A DNA stretch of 64,000 nucleotides from Massilia arenae (GTDB lineage Bacteria > Pseudomonadota > Gammaproteobacteria > Burkholderiales > Burkholderiaceae_D). Position numbers and translations under genes: made by a program. Below the pieces are notes generated by a model. That model saw nothing but the letters and a program-made list of their open reading frames with translations. It did no database searches and had not been told where the DNA came from. The stretch covers positions 165,082-229,081 of the forward strand of contig NZ_VPFD01000016.1 of assembly GCF_008014745.1 (NCBI RefSeq), written 5' to 3'. Shown piece by piece: positions 1-9,300 of the stretch (position 1 is the first letter of the stretch; every line of letters begins with the position of its first letter).

Positions 1-247
1 CGGTGAACGACGGAATCAGGCGCTCGATGCGGATCACTTCCTCGTCGTGGATGCGATAGCGGAAGTTCTCGATCTTCAGGACCGAGCGCAGCACCGCGCA
101 CAGAAGCACGTGGAAGGGCGCCAGGTCCTGCTCCTTGCACCAGGGCCGGAAATCCGGCAGCTCGAGCGGGAAGCACAGGTTGACCGACGGGCTGTCCATG
201 CCGTCGAACAGCGCGAAACGGTCGCGCCGCTGTTCGAACTTGTCCAT
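1..247 (-). CDS. CAT-like acetyltransferase, 3' part cut by window edge
   Basis: Only the first 82 codons are in the window; the reading frame runs off the left edge. The N-terminus (MDKFEQRRDRFALFDGM...) followed by NLCFPLEL and F-x-x-LLCAVLRSVLKIENFRYRI resembles the first strand/helix of the chloramphenicol acetyltransferase fold, in which substrate helices carry the phrase 'N-x-[ST]-x-x-[ILV]-D' and 'F-x-x-x-x-L'. The catalytic His region would lie beyond the edge, so activity cannot be judged. It starts one base after the permease stop codon, so the two are probably co-transcribed. Acetyl-acceptor unknown; many such proteins are not antibiotic-resistance enzymes. Confidence 0.6.
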   Translation of the reverse strand, partial: MDKFEQRRDRFALFDGMDSPSVNLCFPLELPDFRPWCKEQDLAPFHVLLCAVLRSVLKIENFRYRIHDEEVIRIERLIPSFT

Positions 248-248
248 C

Positions 249-1730
249 TTACTTCGCCTTGTTCAGGCGGCTGTTGCGCATGCCGTAGCCGAAGTAGGCC
301 ACGACCGCCACCGCCATCCAGATGAAGAACACGCGGAAGGTGGCCGGCGACAGGTCTTTCATGATGTACAGGCAGGCCAGCACCGACAGGCCCGGGATCA
401 CGTAGGGGCCGAACGGCACGCGGAAGCCCGGTGGCGCATCCGCGCCCTGGCGCTTGCGGATCACCGGCACCGCGATCGAGACCACCATGAAGGCGGTCAG
501 CGTGCCCATGCTCACCATATCCCACAGGAAGGTGGAGTCGACGCTGCCGGCCACCATGCCCACTACCACGCACACGATCATGGTGTTCTTCACCGGCGCC
601 TTGGTGCGTGCGCTGACCTTCTGGAATACCTGCGGGATCAGGCCGTCGCGGCTGATCGCATACAGGATGCGGGTCTGACCGTAGATCGTCACCAGGGTCA
701 CCGAGAACACCGAGACCACCGCGCCGGCCGACAGCACCAGCGCCGGCCAGGCCTGGCCGGTCACGTTCTGCAGGATCACCGACAGGCCGGCCTGCTGGCC
801 TTCGAACAGGTGGGCCGGCTGGGCGCCCATGGCCGCTACCGCGACCAGCATGTAGAACACGGTCACGATGATCAGGGCGGCCAGGATCCCGATCGGCACG
901 TTGCGGCGCGGGTCCTTGACCTCTTCGCCGGCGGTGGCGATGGTGTCCAGGCCGATGAAGGAGAAGAACACGGTGCCGGCGGCGGCGGTCACGCCGGCCA
1001 TGCCGGCATAGCCCGATGCCTCGTTGGTATTGAAGAATGGCTGGAAGTTGTTGGCGTCGAAACCGGTGAAGGCGATCGCCGCGAAGAACACCAGGATCGC
1101 CAGCTTGATGATCACCATGATGGCATTGGTGGTGGCCGACTCCTTGGCGCCGCGCACCAGCAGGAAGCCGCACAGGATCACCAGGATGATCGGCGGCAGG
1201 TTGATATTCCCCGGATGGAAGGTCACGGCATGGTGGTCCGAGACGAACATCGGAGAGCGAAGCTGCTCCGGTATCTGCCAGTTGAAGGCGTTGAGCAGGA
1301 AGTTGTTCAGGTAGTCGGACCAGCCGATCGAAGTCGCGCTGGCCGCCAGCCCGTATTCGAGCAGCAGGCAGGCGGCGACGATGAAGGCCGCGAATTCGCC
1401 CACGGTGGCGTAGGCGAAGGAATACGAGGAACCCGAGGCCGGCACGCGGCCGGCCAGTTCGGCGTAGCACAATGCCGTCAGGCCGGCGGTCAGCGCGGCC
1501 AGCAGGAAGGACAGGATGACCGCCGGACCGGCTTTCGGCACCGCTTCGACCATCGTGAAGAAGATGCCGGTGCCGATGGTGGCGCCGACGCCGATCATGA
1601 TCAGCGGGAACAGGCCGAGCGAGCGATGCAGGCCGGGCAAGGCGCCGGCGACGCCGACGCTGGCGGTATCCTCATGGTGGGGTGCTGCCGATTTGGTACG
1701 TAACAGCTTCTGGCCCAGGGTCTGGTTCAC
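249..1730 (-). CDS. APC-superfamily amino acid permease
   Basis: A 493-residue integral membrane protein with about 12 hydrophobic segments. Segment 1 carries GVGATIGTGIFF, the substrate-binding signature of the APC superfamily, followed by AVPKAGPAVILSF and CYAELAGRVPASGSSYSFAY. These are typical of the cationic-amino-acid-transporter (YfnA-like) branch. I choose the GTG at 1728-1730 because AAGGA lies 6 bases upstream; the frame is open 12 codons further to another GTG at 1766 without a comparable ribosome site. It is divergent from hmp. The substrate is not readable from sequence; family members move cationic or neutral amino acids by proton symport. Confidence 0.85.
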   Translation of the reverse strand: MNQTLGQKLLRTKSAAPHHEDTASVGVAGALPGLHRSLGLFPLIMIGVGATIGTGIFFTMVEAVPKAGPAVILSFLLAALTAGLTALCYAELAGRVPASGSSYSFAYATVGEFAAFIVAACLLLEYGLAASATSIGWSDYLNNFLLNAFNWQIPEQLRSPMFVSDHHAVTFHPGNINLPPIILVILCGFLLVRGAKESATTNAIMVIIKLAILVFFAAIAFTGFDANNFQPFFNTNEASGYAGMAGVTAAAGTVFFSFIGLDTIATAGEEVKDPRRNVPIGILAALIIVTVFYMLVAVAAMGAQPAHLFEGQQAGLSVILQNVTGQAWPALVLSAGAVVSVFSVTLVTIYGQTRILYAISRDGLIPQVFQKVSARTKAPVKNTMIVCVVVGMVAGSVDSTFLWDMVSMGTLTAFMVVSIAVPVIRKRQGADAPPGFRVPFGPYVIPGLSVLACLYIMKDLSPATFRVFFIWMAVAVVAYFGYGMRNSRLNKAK

Positions 1731-1845
1731 GGCAAGTCCTTCGGTGCACGGTTGCGATCGCGGCACGCCAGCCGCAGCTCGACAGTCTCAAAATGAAGGA
1801 GCGATTATAGGGGACTACGCCCCCCTCGCAATAAATAGTTTAAAT

Positions 1846-1868
1846 AAGGTGCATTCTCAGAGCATCTT
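1846..1868. promoter_or_regulatory. second, weaker NsrR-type box
   Basis: A 23-base imperfect inverted repeat with half-sites AAGGTGCAT and AGCATCTT, about 110 bases upstream of hmp and near the 5' end of the divergent permease. It matches 17 of 22 defined positions of the AAGATGCATTT-n-AAATGCATCTT NsrR consensus as I remember it. It could serve hmp, the permease, or neither. Confidence 0.4.
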
Positions 1869-1944
1869 TGATAGAATTTCTTCCGTTGACTTACCGTCGC
1901 CCGCAAACGAAGACCATCAGGCGGGTATTTTTTTAGCTTTAAAC

Positions 1945-1961
1945 ATGCTTTTAAACTGCAT
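1945..1961 (+). promoter_or_regulatory. NsrR-type operator in front of hmp
   Basis: ATGCTTTTAAACTGCAT matches 14 of the 16 defined positions of the ATGCATTT-n-AAATGCAT NsrR core and ends 15 bases before the hmp start codon. NsrR is the NO-sensing Fe-S repressor that commonly controls hmp. The ribosome site AAGGA (1966-1970) follows directly. Confidence 0.65.
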
Positions 1962-1976
1962 CTATAAGGACTTCCC

Positions 1977-3167
1977 ATGATTTCTGCCGCTTCCCGCCCC
2001 TATATCGACGCTTCGGTTCCCGTCCTGCGCCAGCACGGTCCGGCCATCACGACCACCTTCTACGCCAATATGTTCAGGGCCCACCCGGAGCTGCGGAACC
2101 TGTTCAATATGGGTAACCAGGCCAGCGGCGTGCAGCAGCAGTCGCTCGCCTCGGCGCTGTTCGCCTACGCCGCCAACATCGACAACGCCGCCGCCCTCGG
2201 CCCGGTGGTCAGCCGCATCGTGCACAAGCACGTCTCGGTCGGCCTGACCGCCGCCCACTATCCGATCGTCGGCTTCCACCTGCTGGGCGCGATCAAGTCG
2301 ACCCTGGGCGATGCCGCCGTCGACCCGCTGATGAAGGCATGGGAAGAAGCCTATGGCTCGCTGGCCAAGGTCTTCATCGATGCCGAAACGAAGATGTATG
2401 CGGATGCCGGCATCGAAGCGGGCTATCTGCGTCCGATGCGCGTGCTTGACGTCGTGCAGGAAAGCGAGAACGTGCTGTCGATCCGCTTCGTGCCGCAGGA
2501 TGGCGAGCCGCTGCCGCCGTTCAAGGCCGGCCAGTACGTGAGCGTGGAAGCGATCTTCGACGACGGGTTCCGTCAGCTGCGCCAGTACAGCCTGTCGGAT
2601 GCGCACGGCGTCGATTCGATGCGCATCTCGGTCAAGCGCGAGGAGGGCAACGACAACATCCCGGCCGGCGCCGTGTCGAACTGGCTGCACCGTAACGTGG
2701 AAGCGGGCGACATCCTGCAGGTCAGCTACCCGTTCGGCGACTTCCTGCCGGATACCGAGTCCGACGAGCCGGTGGTGCTGCTGTCGGCCGGCGTGGGCAT
2801 CACGCCGATGATCGGCGCACTGAACCGCATCGCCCTGGTCAATCCGCAGCGCCGCGTGATCTTCGCGCACGCCGCGCGCTGCCCCGAGCATCACCCGCAC
2901 CAGCGCGACATCGCCGCCGCCAAGGCGCGCATGCCGAACCTGGAAGTGGTGATCTTCCTTGAACAGGGCAACGCTCCCGGCACCCTGCCCGGCTTCATGG
3001 ACCTGGCGCGCCTGCCGAAGTGGCCGCGCAGCGAGACCAACGTCTATATGTGCGGCCCGCTGCCGTTCATGCAGGCGCAATGGAATGCGCTGCTGGAAGA
3101 CGGCGCCCCGGCGAGCCGCCTGCACCGCGAGGTGTTCGGCCCGGACCTGCTGGACAACCTGCTCTAA
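1977..3167 (+). CDS. hmp: Flavohemoprotein (nitric oxide dioxygenase)
   Basis: A 396-residue, full-length flavohemoglobin that converts NO and O2 to nitrate with NAD(P)H. Residues 1-140 form the globin: Y29, Q53, proximal H85 (IVHKHVS) and Y95 fall at the same numbers as in E. coli Hmp. Residues about 150-255 form the FAD domain (RQYSLSD) and 265-396 the NAD domain (GVGITPM, then MCGPLPFM). AAGGA lies 6 bases before ATG. An NsrR-type operator sits immediately upstream, so induction by nitric oxide is likely. It overlaps the convergent lipoprotein gene by 4 bases at the 3' end. Confidence 0.97.
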   Translation: MISAASRPYIDASVPVLRQHGPAITTTFYANMFRAHPELRNLFNMGNQASGVQQQSLASALFAYAANIDNAAALGPVVSRIVHKHVSVGLTAAHYPIVGFHLLGAIKSTLGDAAVDPLMKAWEEAYGSLAKVFIDAETKMYADAGIEAGYLRPMRVLDVVQESENVLSIRFVPQDGEPLPPFKAGQYVSVEAIFDDGFRQLRQYSLSDAHGVDSMRISVKREEGNDNIPAGAVSNWLHRNVEAGDILQVSYPFGDFLPDTESDEPVVLLSAGVGITPMIGALNRIALVNPQRRVIFAHAARCPEHHPHQRDIAAAKARMPNLEVVIFLEQGNAPGTLPGFMDLARLPKWPRSETNVYMCGPLPFMQAQWNALLEDGAPASRLHREVFGPDLLDNLL

Positions 3168-4024
3168 TCGAGCAGGTGCACCCGGTCGCCAGTGATGCTG
3201 CGCTGGGCCGGGTGGCCGTACACGCGGATGCCGCCCGAGCCCGAGGTGCGGGCGAACAGCGATTGCTTGACGGTGGCGCGGATGCCGGCGGCGCCGCTGG
3301 CGCCGAGGTCGGCGTCTTGGGTTTTCAGGTCGGCCAGGTCGACGTTGGCCGAGCCGCTCACGCGGGCGCTCAGCGAGCGTACCGCGCCGCTGGCGTCAAG
3401 CGAGCTCGATCCGCTCAGCTCCAGGCGCGCATGATCCCCTTTCACCTGCCCCAGGCGCATGCGGCTCGATCCCGACAGGGTCGCGTCGATGCCGTCAGCC
3501 TGCAGGCGGCTAGCGTCCAGCAGGCCCGAGCCGCTGGAACGCGCATTCAGGTTGCCCACCTTGCCCGCGAGGCGCACCTCGGACGAACCGCTCCGGCGCA
3601 CGTCGAGCGGCGCGCCATTCAAGTCGCTCACCTCGACGCGGGTGGCGCCGGAAGCGCGCACTTCACTCAGGCGCGGCGTGGTGTAGACGATACGCAGCGG
3701 CGTCTTGCTGCGCAGGCTCTTCTCGGAATAGATGCGCAGGGTGTCACCCTGGGTCTCGGTGCGGATCAGCGACAGCAGGTTGCTGTCCGCCTCCACCGCC
3801 AGCGACGGCGCCGGACCGACGCGCACCTCGACCGGCAGCGAACCGCTCACGTCCAGCGCCGCCAGCGCCTTGACCTCGCGCTGGTCGCGCGCGGCCACGC
3901 CATCGCCCTCCTTCGCATCGCTGCTCCACGCGGTGTGCACGCGGGTGTCTCCGTCGCCTGGGGCGACGATGATGGCGCAGCCGGAAAGAACGGCAAGGGA
4001 AGCGAGGGCGATGAGGGTACGCAT
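3164..4024 (-). CDS. DUF2807 (GIN-domain) lipoprotein
   Basis: A 286-residue protein. The N-terminus MRTLIALASLAVLSGC is a lipoprotein signal with lipobox LSGC (lipidated Cys 16). The rest is a repetitive beta-helix-like domain of short SG-S/A-x units (for example RSGSSEVRLAG, LSGSSRMRLG, VSGSANVDL), typical of the DUF2807 'putative auto-transporter adhesin head' family. Such proteins are cell-envelope lipoproteins without known enzymatic activity. I start at the ATG that begins the signal peptide; an upstream extension in frame would bury it. Convergent with hmp. Confidence 0.8.
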   Translation of the reverse strand: MRTLIALASLAVLSGCAIIVAPGDGDTRVHTAWSSDAKEGDGVAARDQREVKALAALDVSGSLPVEVRVGPAPSLAVEADSNLLSLIRTETQGDTLRIYSEKSLRSKTPLRIVYTTPRLSEVRASGATRVEVSDLNGAPLDVRRSGSSEVRLAGKVGNLNARSSGSGLLDASRLQADGIDATLSGSSRMRLGQVKGDHARLELSGSSSLDASGAVRSLSARVSGSANVDLADLKTQDADLGASGAAGIRATVKQSLFARTSGSGGIRVYGHPAQRSITGDRVHLLD

Positions 4025-4147
4025 GGCAGTCCAATCAGGTTGTTGTTCGAGTGATGCCACTCTAGCAAGCGCCCTCCCCGGTCGCCATCTGCATGCGACA
4101 AACTGCAAAAAAGGCGTGTTGGACGGCGCATGGACGGCGCGAATGGA

Positions 4148-5239
4148 TTAGCCAAATAGCGTCTTGTGCTCGCGCGGCTGCGAACGCAGGTACTGCGGCG
4201 GCGCGAATACCTGGTCCCCCAGTTCGGCGGCCGCATGCCATGGCCAGCGCGGGTCGAACAGCATGGCGCGCGCCAGGCCGATCAGGTCGGCCTGGTCTTT
4301 CTGCAGGATGGTTTCCGCGTGCTGCGCTTCGGTGATCAGGCCGACGCCGATGGTCGGCAAGCCGGTTTCTTCCTTGATGCGTTCGGCGAAGCCGATCTGG
4401 TAGCCCGCGCCCAGCGCGATCTGCTGATGGGGCGAAACGCCGCCGCTCGAGACGTGGATGAAGTCGCAGCCGAGGCGTTTCAGCTCCTGTGCCAGGCGCA
4501 CGCTCGCCTCCAGATCCCAGCCGCCTTCGACCCAGTCGGTTGCCGAGATGCGCATCCCGGCCGTCATCGACGGCACGGCCGCCCGTACCGCGGCGAAGAC
4601 CTCCAGCGGGTAGCGCATGCGATTTTCGAGCGAACCGCCGTATTCATCGTCGCGGCGATTCGCCAGCGGCGACAGGAACTGGTGCAGCAGGTAGCCGTGG
4701 GCGCCGTGCAACTCGATCGCGTCCAGGCCCAGCGCATGGGCGCGTTGGGCAGCGGCGACGAAGGCGTCCTTCACGCGCGCCAGGCCCGCGGCGTCCAGCG
4801 CCAGCGGCGCCGGGTCACCTTCGGCATGCGGCACGGCGGACGGGGCCTCGGTCTGCCAGCCGCGCGGCTCATCGGGCTGGATCGCGGCTCCGCCCTCCCA
4901 CGGTACCTTGGTCGAGGCCTTGCGGCCGGCGTGGGCCAGCTGGACGCCCAGCTTGATCGGGGAATGACGGCGGATCGCGGCGACGATCGGCGCCAGGGCA
5001 TTCGCGTGCTCGTCCGACCACAGGCCCAGGTCATCCGGCGAGATGCGGCCTTCGGGCACGACGGCGGTGGCTTCCAGGATCAGGAGGGCGGCACCGGACA
5101 ACGCCAGGTTCCCGAGGTGGATCATGTGCCAGTCGGTGGCCAGGCCATCGACGGCGGAGTACTGGCACATCGGGGCGATCACGATGCGGTTGGACAGCTC
5201 CAGCGAACCGAAGGAATAAGGGGAAAACAGCTTGCTCAT
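4148..5239 (-). CDS. Old yellow enzyme family NAD(P)H:flavin oxidoreductase (NamA/YqjM-like)
   Basis: A 363-residue FMN TIM-barrel enzyme, full length. Residues APMCQYSAVDG near position 25 carry the Cys and Tyr (C25, Y27) that tune FMN in the YqjM/xenobiotic-reductase branch. QLAHAGRKAS, then IELHGAHGYLLHQFLSP (substrate-binding HxxH) and NRRDDEYGGSLENRMR are diagnostic. It reduces activated C=C bonds of enones, maleimides or nitro compounds with NAD(P)H. It follows astE but is separated from it by an intrinsic terminator, so it is probably its own unit. Confidence 0.9.
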   Translation of the reverse strand: MSKLFSPYSFGSLELSNRIVIAPMCQYSAVDGLATDWHMIHLGNLALSGAALLILEATAVVPEGRISPDDLGLWSDEHANALAPIVAAIRRHSPIKLGVQLAHAGRKASTKVPWEGGAAIQPDEPRGWQTEAPSAVPHAEGDPAPLALDAAGLARVKDAFVAAAQRAHALGLDAIELHGAHGYLLHQFLSPLANRRDDEYGGSLENRMRYPLEVFAAVRAAVPSMTAGMRISATDWVEGGWDLEASVRLAQELKRLGCDFIHVSSGGVSPHQQIALGAGYQIGFAERIKEETGLPTIGVGLITEAQHAETILQKDQADLIGLARAMLFDPRWPWHAAAELGDQVFAPPQYLRSQPREHKTLFG

Positions 5240-5301
5240 GGTGACTCCTGCGTGTCGAGAAGGACAAGTCTAGTCCTGTCCACCGATTCGTGCAGGGCGC
5301 G

Positions 5302-5325
5302 AAAAAAAACGGGCCGCAGCCCGTT
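5302..5325 (-). terminator. Intrinsic terminator after astE
   Basis: Read on the minus strand, AACGGGC pairs with GCCCGTT around a 4-base loop, followed by a run of T (the A-run at 5302-5309 on plus). It begins 5 bases after the astE stop and closes the long AST operon. Confidence 0.85.
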
Positions 5326-5329
5326 ATGG

Positions 5330-6316
5330 TCAATCGATGCGCACCACCATGATCCCGGCGCGCAAGCCCACCCGCACGTCGGGGTTGGGGAACACGACCA
5401 GTTCCTCGTCGTGCTCGACCGTGTAGACCGTGTCGCCGTCGGAAGCGATCACCTCTCCCCGCTTCATCGGCGTGAAGTTCCAGGTCTCGCGGCCCACGCG
5501 CATGCTGAACGCATCGGACAGCTTCATGATCGAGCGCGCCGTCGCGAACACGTGCGGCGCCACCTTCGCTTCCCCGGCCGGCTGGCCGCGCAGCAAGCGC
5601 TCCAGCGCCTTCGACGCATCGGCGAACTGCGACAGGTCGTTCTGTCCCAGCGTGCCGACCCGCCCCAACTCGACCGTGGTGCCGGCCGCGCCGAGATGCT
5701 CGGACGTGAAATAGCTGTAGGTGCCGGCGGAGGCCGGATTCATGATGATGGCCTGGATCCCGGCCTCGCCCATCCACGCGATCAGGCTTTCGCGGGCCCG
5801 GTCCTCGATCAGCTCCGGCACGATCGCGAACATCGGATAGTGCGAAGGCCGGATCGCCGTGTGCAGGTCGAGGTGCCAGCGCTGCGGCCCGCTGCCTTCG
5901 AAAAAGGCACGGGTGACGTCGATCAGCACGTCGGCGCGGCCAGCCTCGAAAGTGCCGGCCAGCGAACCACGCTCCAGACGGAACATCCGGTTCAGGTCCG
6001 CATCGATGAAGCGCTTGGCCGAACGGATCGCATCGATATTCCCGACGCACAGCATCAGGTCCACCGCCAGCGCTTCCGGCGTGCGCGACAGCGCCTCGAC
6101 CAAGTACGCGAGCATCTCGATCGGTCCGGTTTCGTCGCCATGCACGCCGACCGACACCAGCACGCTGGGTCGGCCGGCATCCGGCGTCGCCGCCTTGACG
6201 GTCAGCACGCCGGAGGCCGGCTGAGCGACCGCAAAGCCGGCGCTTTCGAAGCGCTGCGCGACCGAGGCGAAATCCGCCTCGGCCAGCGCGCGCACTGCTT
6301 CAGGCAATGCGCTCAC
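5330..6316 (-). CDS. astE: Succinylglutamate desuccinylase
   Basis: A 328-residue zinc hydrolase of the AstE/aspartoacylase family, the last AST step: N-succinylglutamate to glutamate plus succinate. Zinc ligands are visible as GVHGDE (H59, E62) and DLHTA (H152); the general base is probably E217 in TVELG. It starts 3 bases after the stop of the NAD-glutamate dehydrogenase gene, so the enzyme making glutamate and the enzyme oxidising it are expected on one message. An intrinsic terminator follows immediately. Confidence 0.95.
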   Translation of the reverse strand: MSALPEAVRALAEADFASVAQRFESAGFAVAQPASGVLTVKAATPDAGRPSVLVSVGVHGDETGPIEMLAYLVEALSRTPEALAVDLMLCVGNIDAIRSAKRFIDADLNRMFRLERGSLAGTFEAGRADVLIDVTRAFFEGSGPQRWHLDLHTAIRPSHYPMFAIVPELIEDRARESLIAWMGEAGIQAIIMNPASAGTYSYFTSEHLGAAGTTVELGRVGTLGQNDLSQFADASKALERLLRGQPAGEAKVAPHVFATARSIMKLSDAFSMRVGRETWNFTPMKRGEVIASDGDTVYTVEHDEELVVFPNPDVRVGLRAGIMVVRID

Positions 6317-6319
6317 GAC

Positions 6320-9300
6320 TCAAGCCGCCAAACGCTCTGGGCTCAGGCCTTCGGACAAGGCCCACACGTCCAGCATCGCCTGTTCCAGGTCGGCCGGCTG
6401 GGCGAAGCCGGTCAGGCCGCGCGCGGCCATCACTTCTTCCACCGCCGCTTCCACATTGCCATCCTGGCCCGCACGCTCGATCACCTGCAGCAGCAGGCGC
6501 TGCTGGGCGCGGCGCAGCGACTGCAGCGCGTAGTTGCGCAGCTGTTCCTGCGACTTGCTCTGCGCCGGCAGCTTCAGGCCCAGTTCCAGCGTATCGATGC
6601 CCACCTTCTGGCGCAGCACGGTGCCGATCTGCAGGAACTGCAGCAGGGTCATGCCGCTTGGACGCTGCACCGACACGGCAGCGAACAGGAACGAGGCCTG
6701 CGATTCGATGATCTCGACCGCCTTCCAGGCCGCAGCGAACGGCACCGGCAGGCCGGTGTGGCCGTCGGCTTCCGAACGGATCTGCGGCGCCTGGCTCCCG
6801 TCGGCCTCGGCGAACAGGGTCGACAGTTCCTTGAGGCCTTCCGAGTTGGCCGGCAGCGACAGCACGCCTTCGACGGTGGCGCGCAGCATCGCGCGGCTGC
6901 GGTTGTCGACCGAGACCGACACGTCGCGCGGCACCACCAGGGCGTCATGGTCGAGCGCATCGAATACCGGCGCCAGGTGCAGGGCCGCCCAGGCACGCGC
7001 CCATGCCTTGACCACTTCGGTCTCGTCGATGCGGTGTTCCAGCGCCAGGTCGCGCAGTGTCAACGGGCCGCAGCGGTTGACCGCTTCGTTGGCCAGCACG
7101 GTGGCCAGGATGGTGTTGGCCAGCGGATGATCCAGTGGATCGCGGGTCGCGACCAGCTGGGCCGGGAAGTAAGGACGCAGCAGCGAGTCTGCCCATGCTT
7201 CGCCCGTCAGCTCGAGCGCGGCCAGGGTGCGCTTGAAGCGGTTCTTGACGTTGGCGATCACCACCGCCAGCTCCGGCGCCGTCAGGCCCAGGCCCAGCGA
7301 CTTGCGGCGCTGCAGCTCGACGTCCGTCGGCAGCTGTTCCAGCTCGCGCGAAACGGCGCCTTCGGCTTCCAGGTTGCCGATCAGGGTGATGTAGCCGTCG
7401 ACCACCGCGCTATTGGCCTGCGCCTGCACTTCGCGCGTCAGCAGGTGGGTTTGCAGCGTATTGTCGCGCAGGACCAGGCGCTCGATCTCGCCCGTCATCT
7501 CGTTCAGGATGCGGTTACGGTCGGCTTCAGGCAGCTTGCCGGCATTGACTTCGGTGTCGAGCCAGATCTTGACGTTGACTTCGTGGTCGGAGCAATCCAC
7601 GCCGGCCGAGTTGTCGATCGCATCGGTGAAGATGCGGCCACCGGCGAGCGCGAACTCGATACGGCCGGCTTGGGTCGCGCCCAGGTTGCCGCCCTCGGCA
7701 ACCACCTTGCAGCGCAGTTCGTTGCCGTTGACGCGGATTGCGTCGTTGGCGCGGTCCTTCACCTGGGCGTGGGTCTCGGTCGAGGCCTTGATATAGGTGC
7801 CGATGCCGCCGTTATAGAACAGGTCGACCGGCGCCTTGACGATGCGGTGCATCAGTTCCTGCGGTGGCAGCGAGGTTTCCTCAATGCCCAGCACTTCGCG
7901 GATCTGCGGCGACAGCTCGATCGAGCGGGCGTTGCGCGGGTACACGCCGCCGCCAGCCGAGATCAGGTTCTTGTCGTAGTCTTCCCACGACGAGCGTGGC
8001 AGCGCGAACATGCGCTCGCGCTCCTTGAACGACACTTCGACATCCGGGGTCGGATCCAGGAAGATGTGGCGGTGGTCGAAGGCCGCCACCAGTTTCAGCT
8101 GGCGCGACAGCAGCACGCCGTTGCCGAACACGTCGCCCGACATATCGCCGACGCCGGTCATGGTGATCGGGTTGTTGGCCAGGTCGTGGCCCAGTTCGTA
8201 GAAGTGGCGCTTGACCGCTTCGAACGCGCCCTTGGCGGTGATGCCCATCTTCTTGTGGTCGTAGCCGTTCGAACCGCCCGAGGCGAAGGCGTCGCCCAGC
8301 CAGAAGCCGCGTTCGACGGCGATGCTGTTGGCGATGTCGGAGAAGGTCGCGGTGCCCTTGTCGGCCGCCACCACCAGGTAAGGGTCATCGCCGTCATGGC
8401 GCGCGGTGGCGCTTGGGGCCACGATCTCGCCCTGCACGCGGTTGTCGGTCACTTCCAGCAGGCTGGCGATGAACAGGCGATAGACTGCTTCGCCTTCGGC
8501 CGCCACCACTTCGCGCGGGGCGCCGGTCGGCATCTGCTTGCACACGAAGCCGCCCTTCGAGCCGGCAGGGACGATGACGGCGTTCTTGACCATCTGCGCC
8601 TTCACCAGGCCCAGCACCTCGGTGCGGTAGTCTTCCATGCGGTCCGACCAGCGCAGGCCGCCGCGGGCGACCGGGCCGCCGCGCAGGTGCACGCCTTCGA
8701 AGCGGCGCGAGAACACATAGATCTCGCGGAAGGGACGCGGCTCCGGCGCCAGCGCCAGGTTGCTGGTGTCGACCTTGAAGATGATCTTCTCGCCGCTGTT
8801 CTGGAAGTAGTTGGTGCGCACGGTGGCCAAGGCCAGGTCGACCAGCGCGCCCATGATCTCTTCGGTGTCGGCGTGGTTCACGCTCGGCAGGCCGGTCTTG
8901 AGGGTGTACAGCTTGCTGCTGCCTTCGTTGCGTTGCTCTTCGCTCAGGCTCGGGTCGAAGCGCCCGATGAAGCCGGCGACGAATTCCTTCACCAGGGCCG
9001 GCTGGGTGCGCAGGGTCTCGGCCATGTAGCGCACCGAGAACTTCGAGCCCAGCTGGCGCCAGTAGCTGATGTAGGCGCGCACCAGCTGCACTTCGCGCAG
9101 CGACAGGCCGCCTTCGATGGTCAGGCCGTTCATGCGGCCGTCTTCGGCCTCGTCGTTGAACAGGGCGCTGAACAGCTGCTCGGCCACCTGGGGGATGCCC
9201 GGCTTGGCAAGCTTGGCCGCGCTCTCTGCATCGACCGTCAGCGCGGTCACGTAGCGGCGCACGCCATCCAGGCCGGTGTGGCGGTAGGTCTGCTCGCGGT

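Noticed and set aside
1886..1914. TTGACT at 1886 as the hmp -35 box
   Set aside because: No acceptable -10 hexamer lies 16-18 bases downstream.
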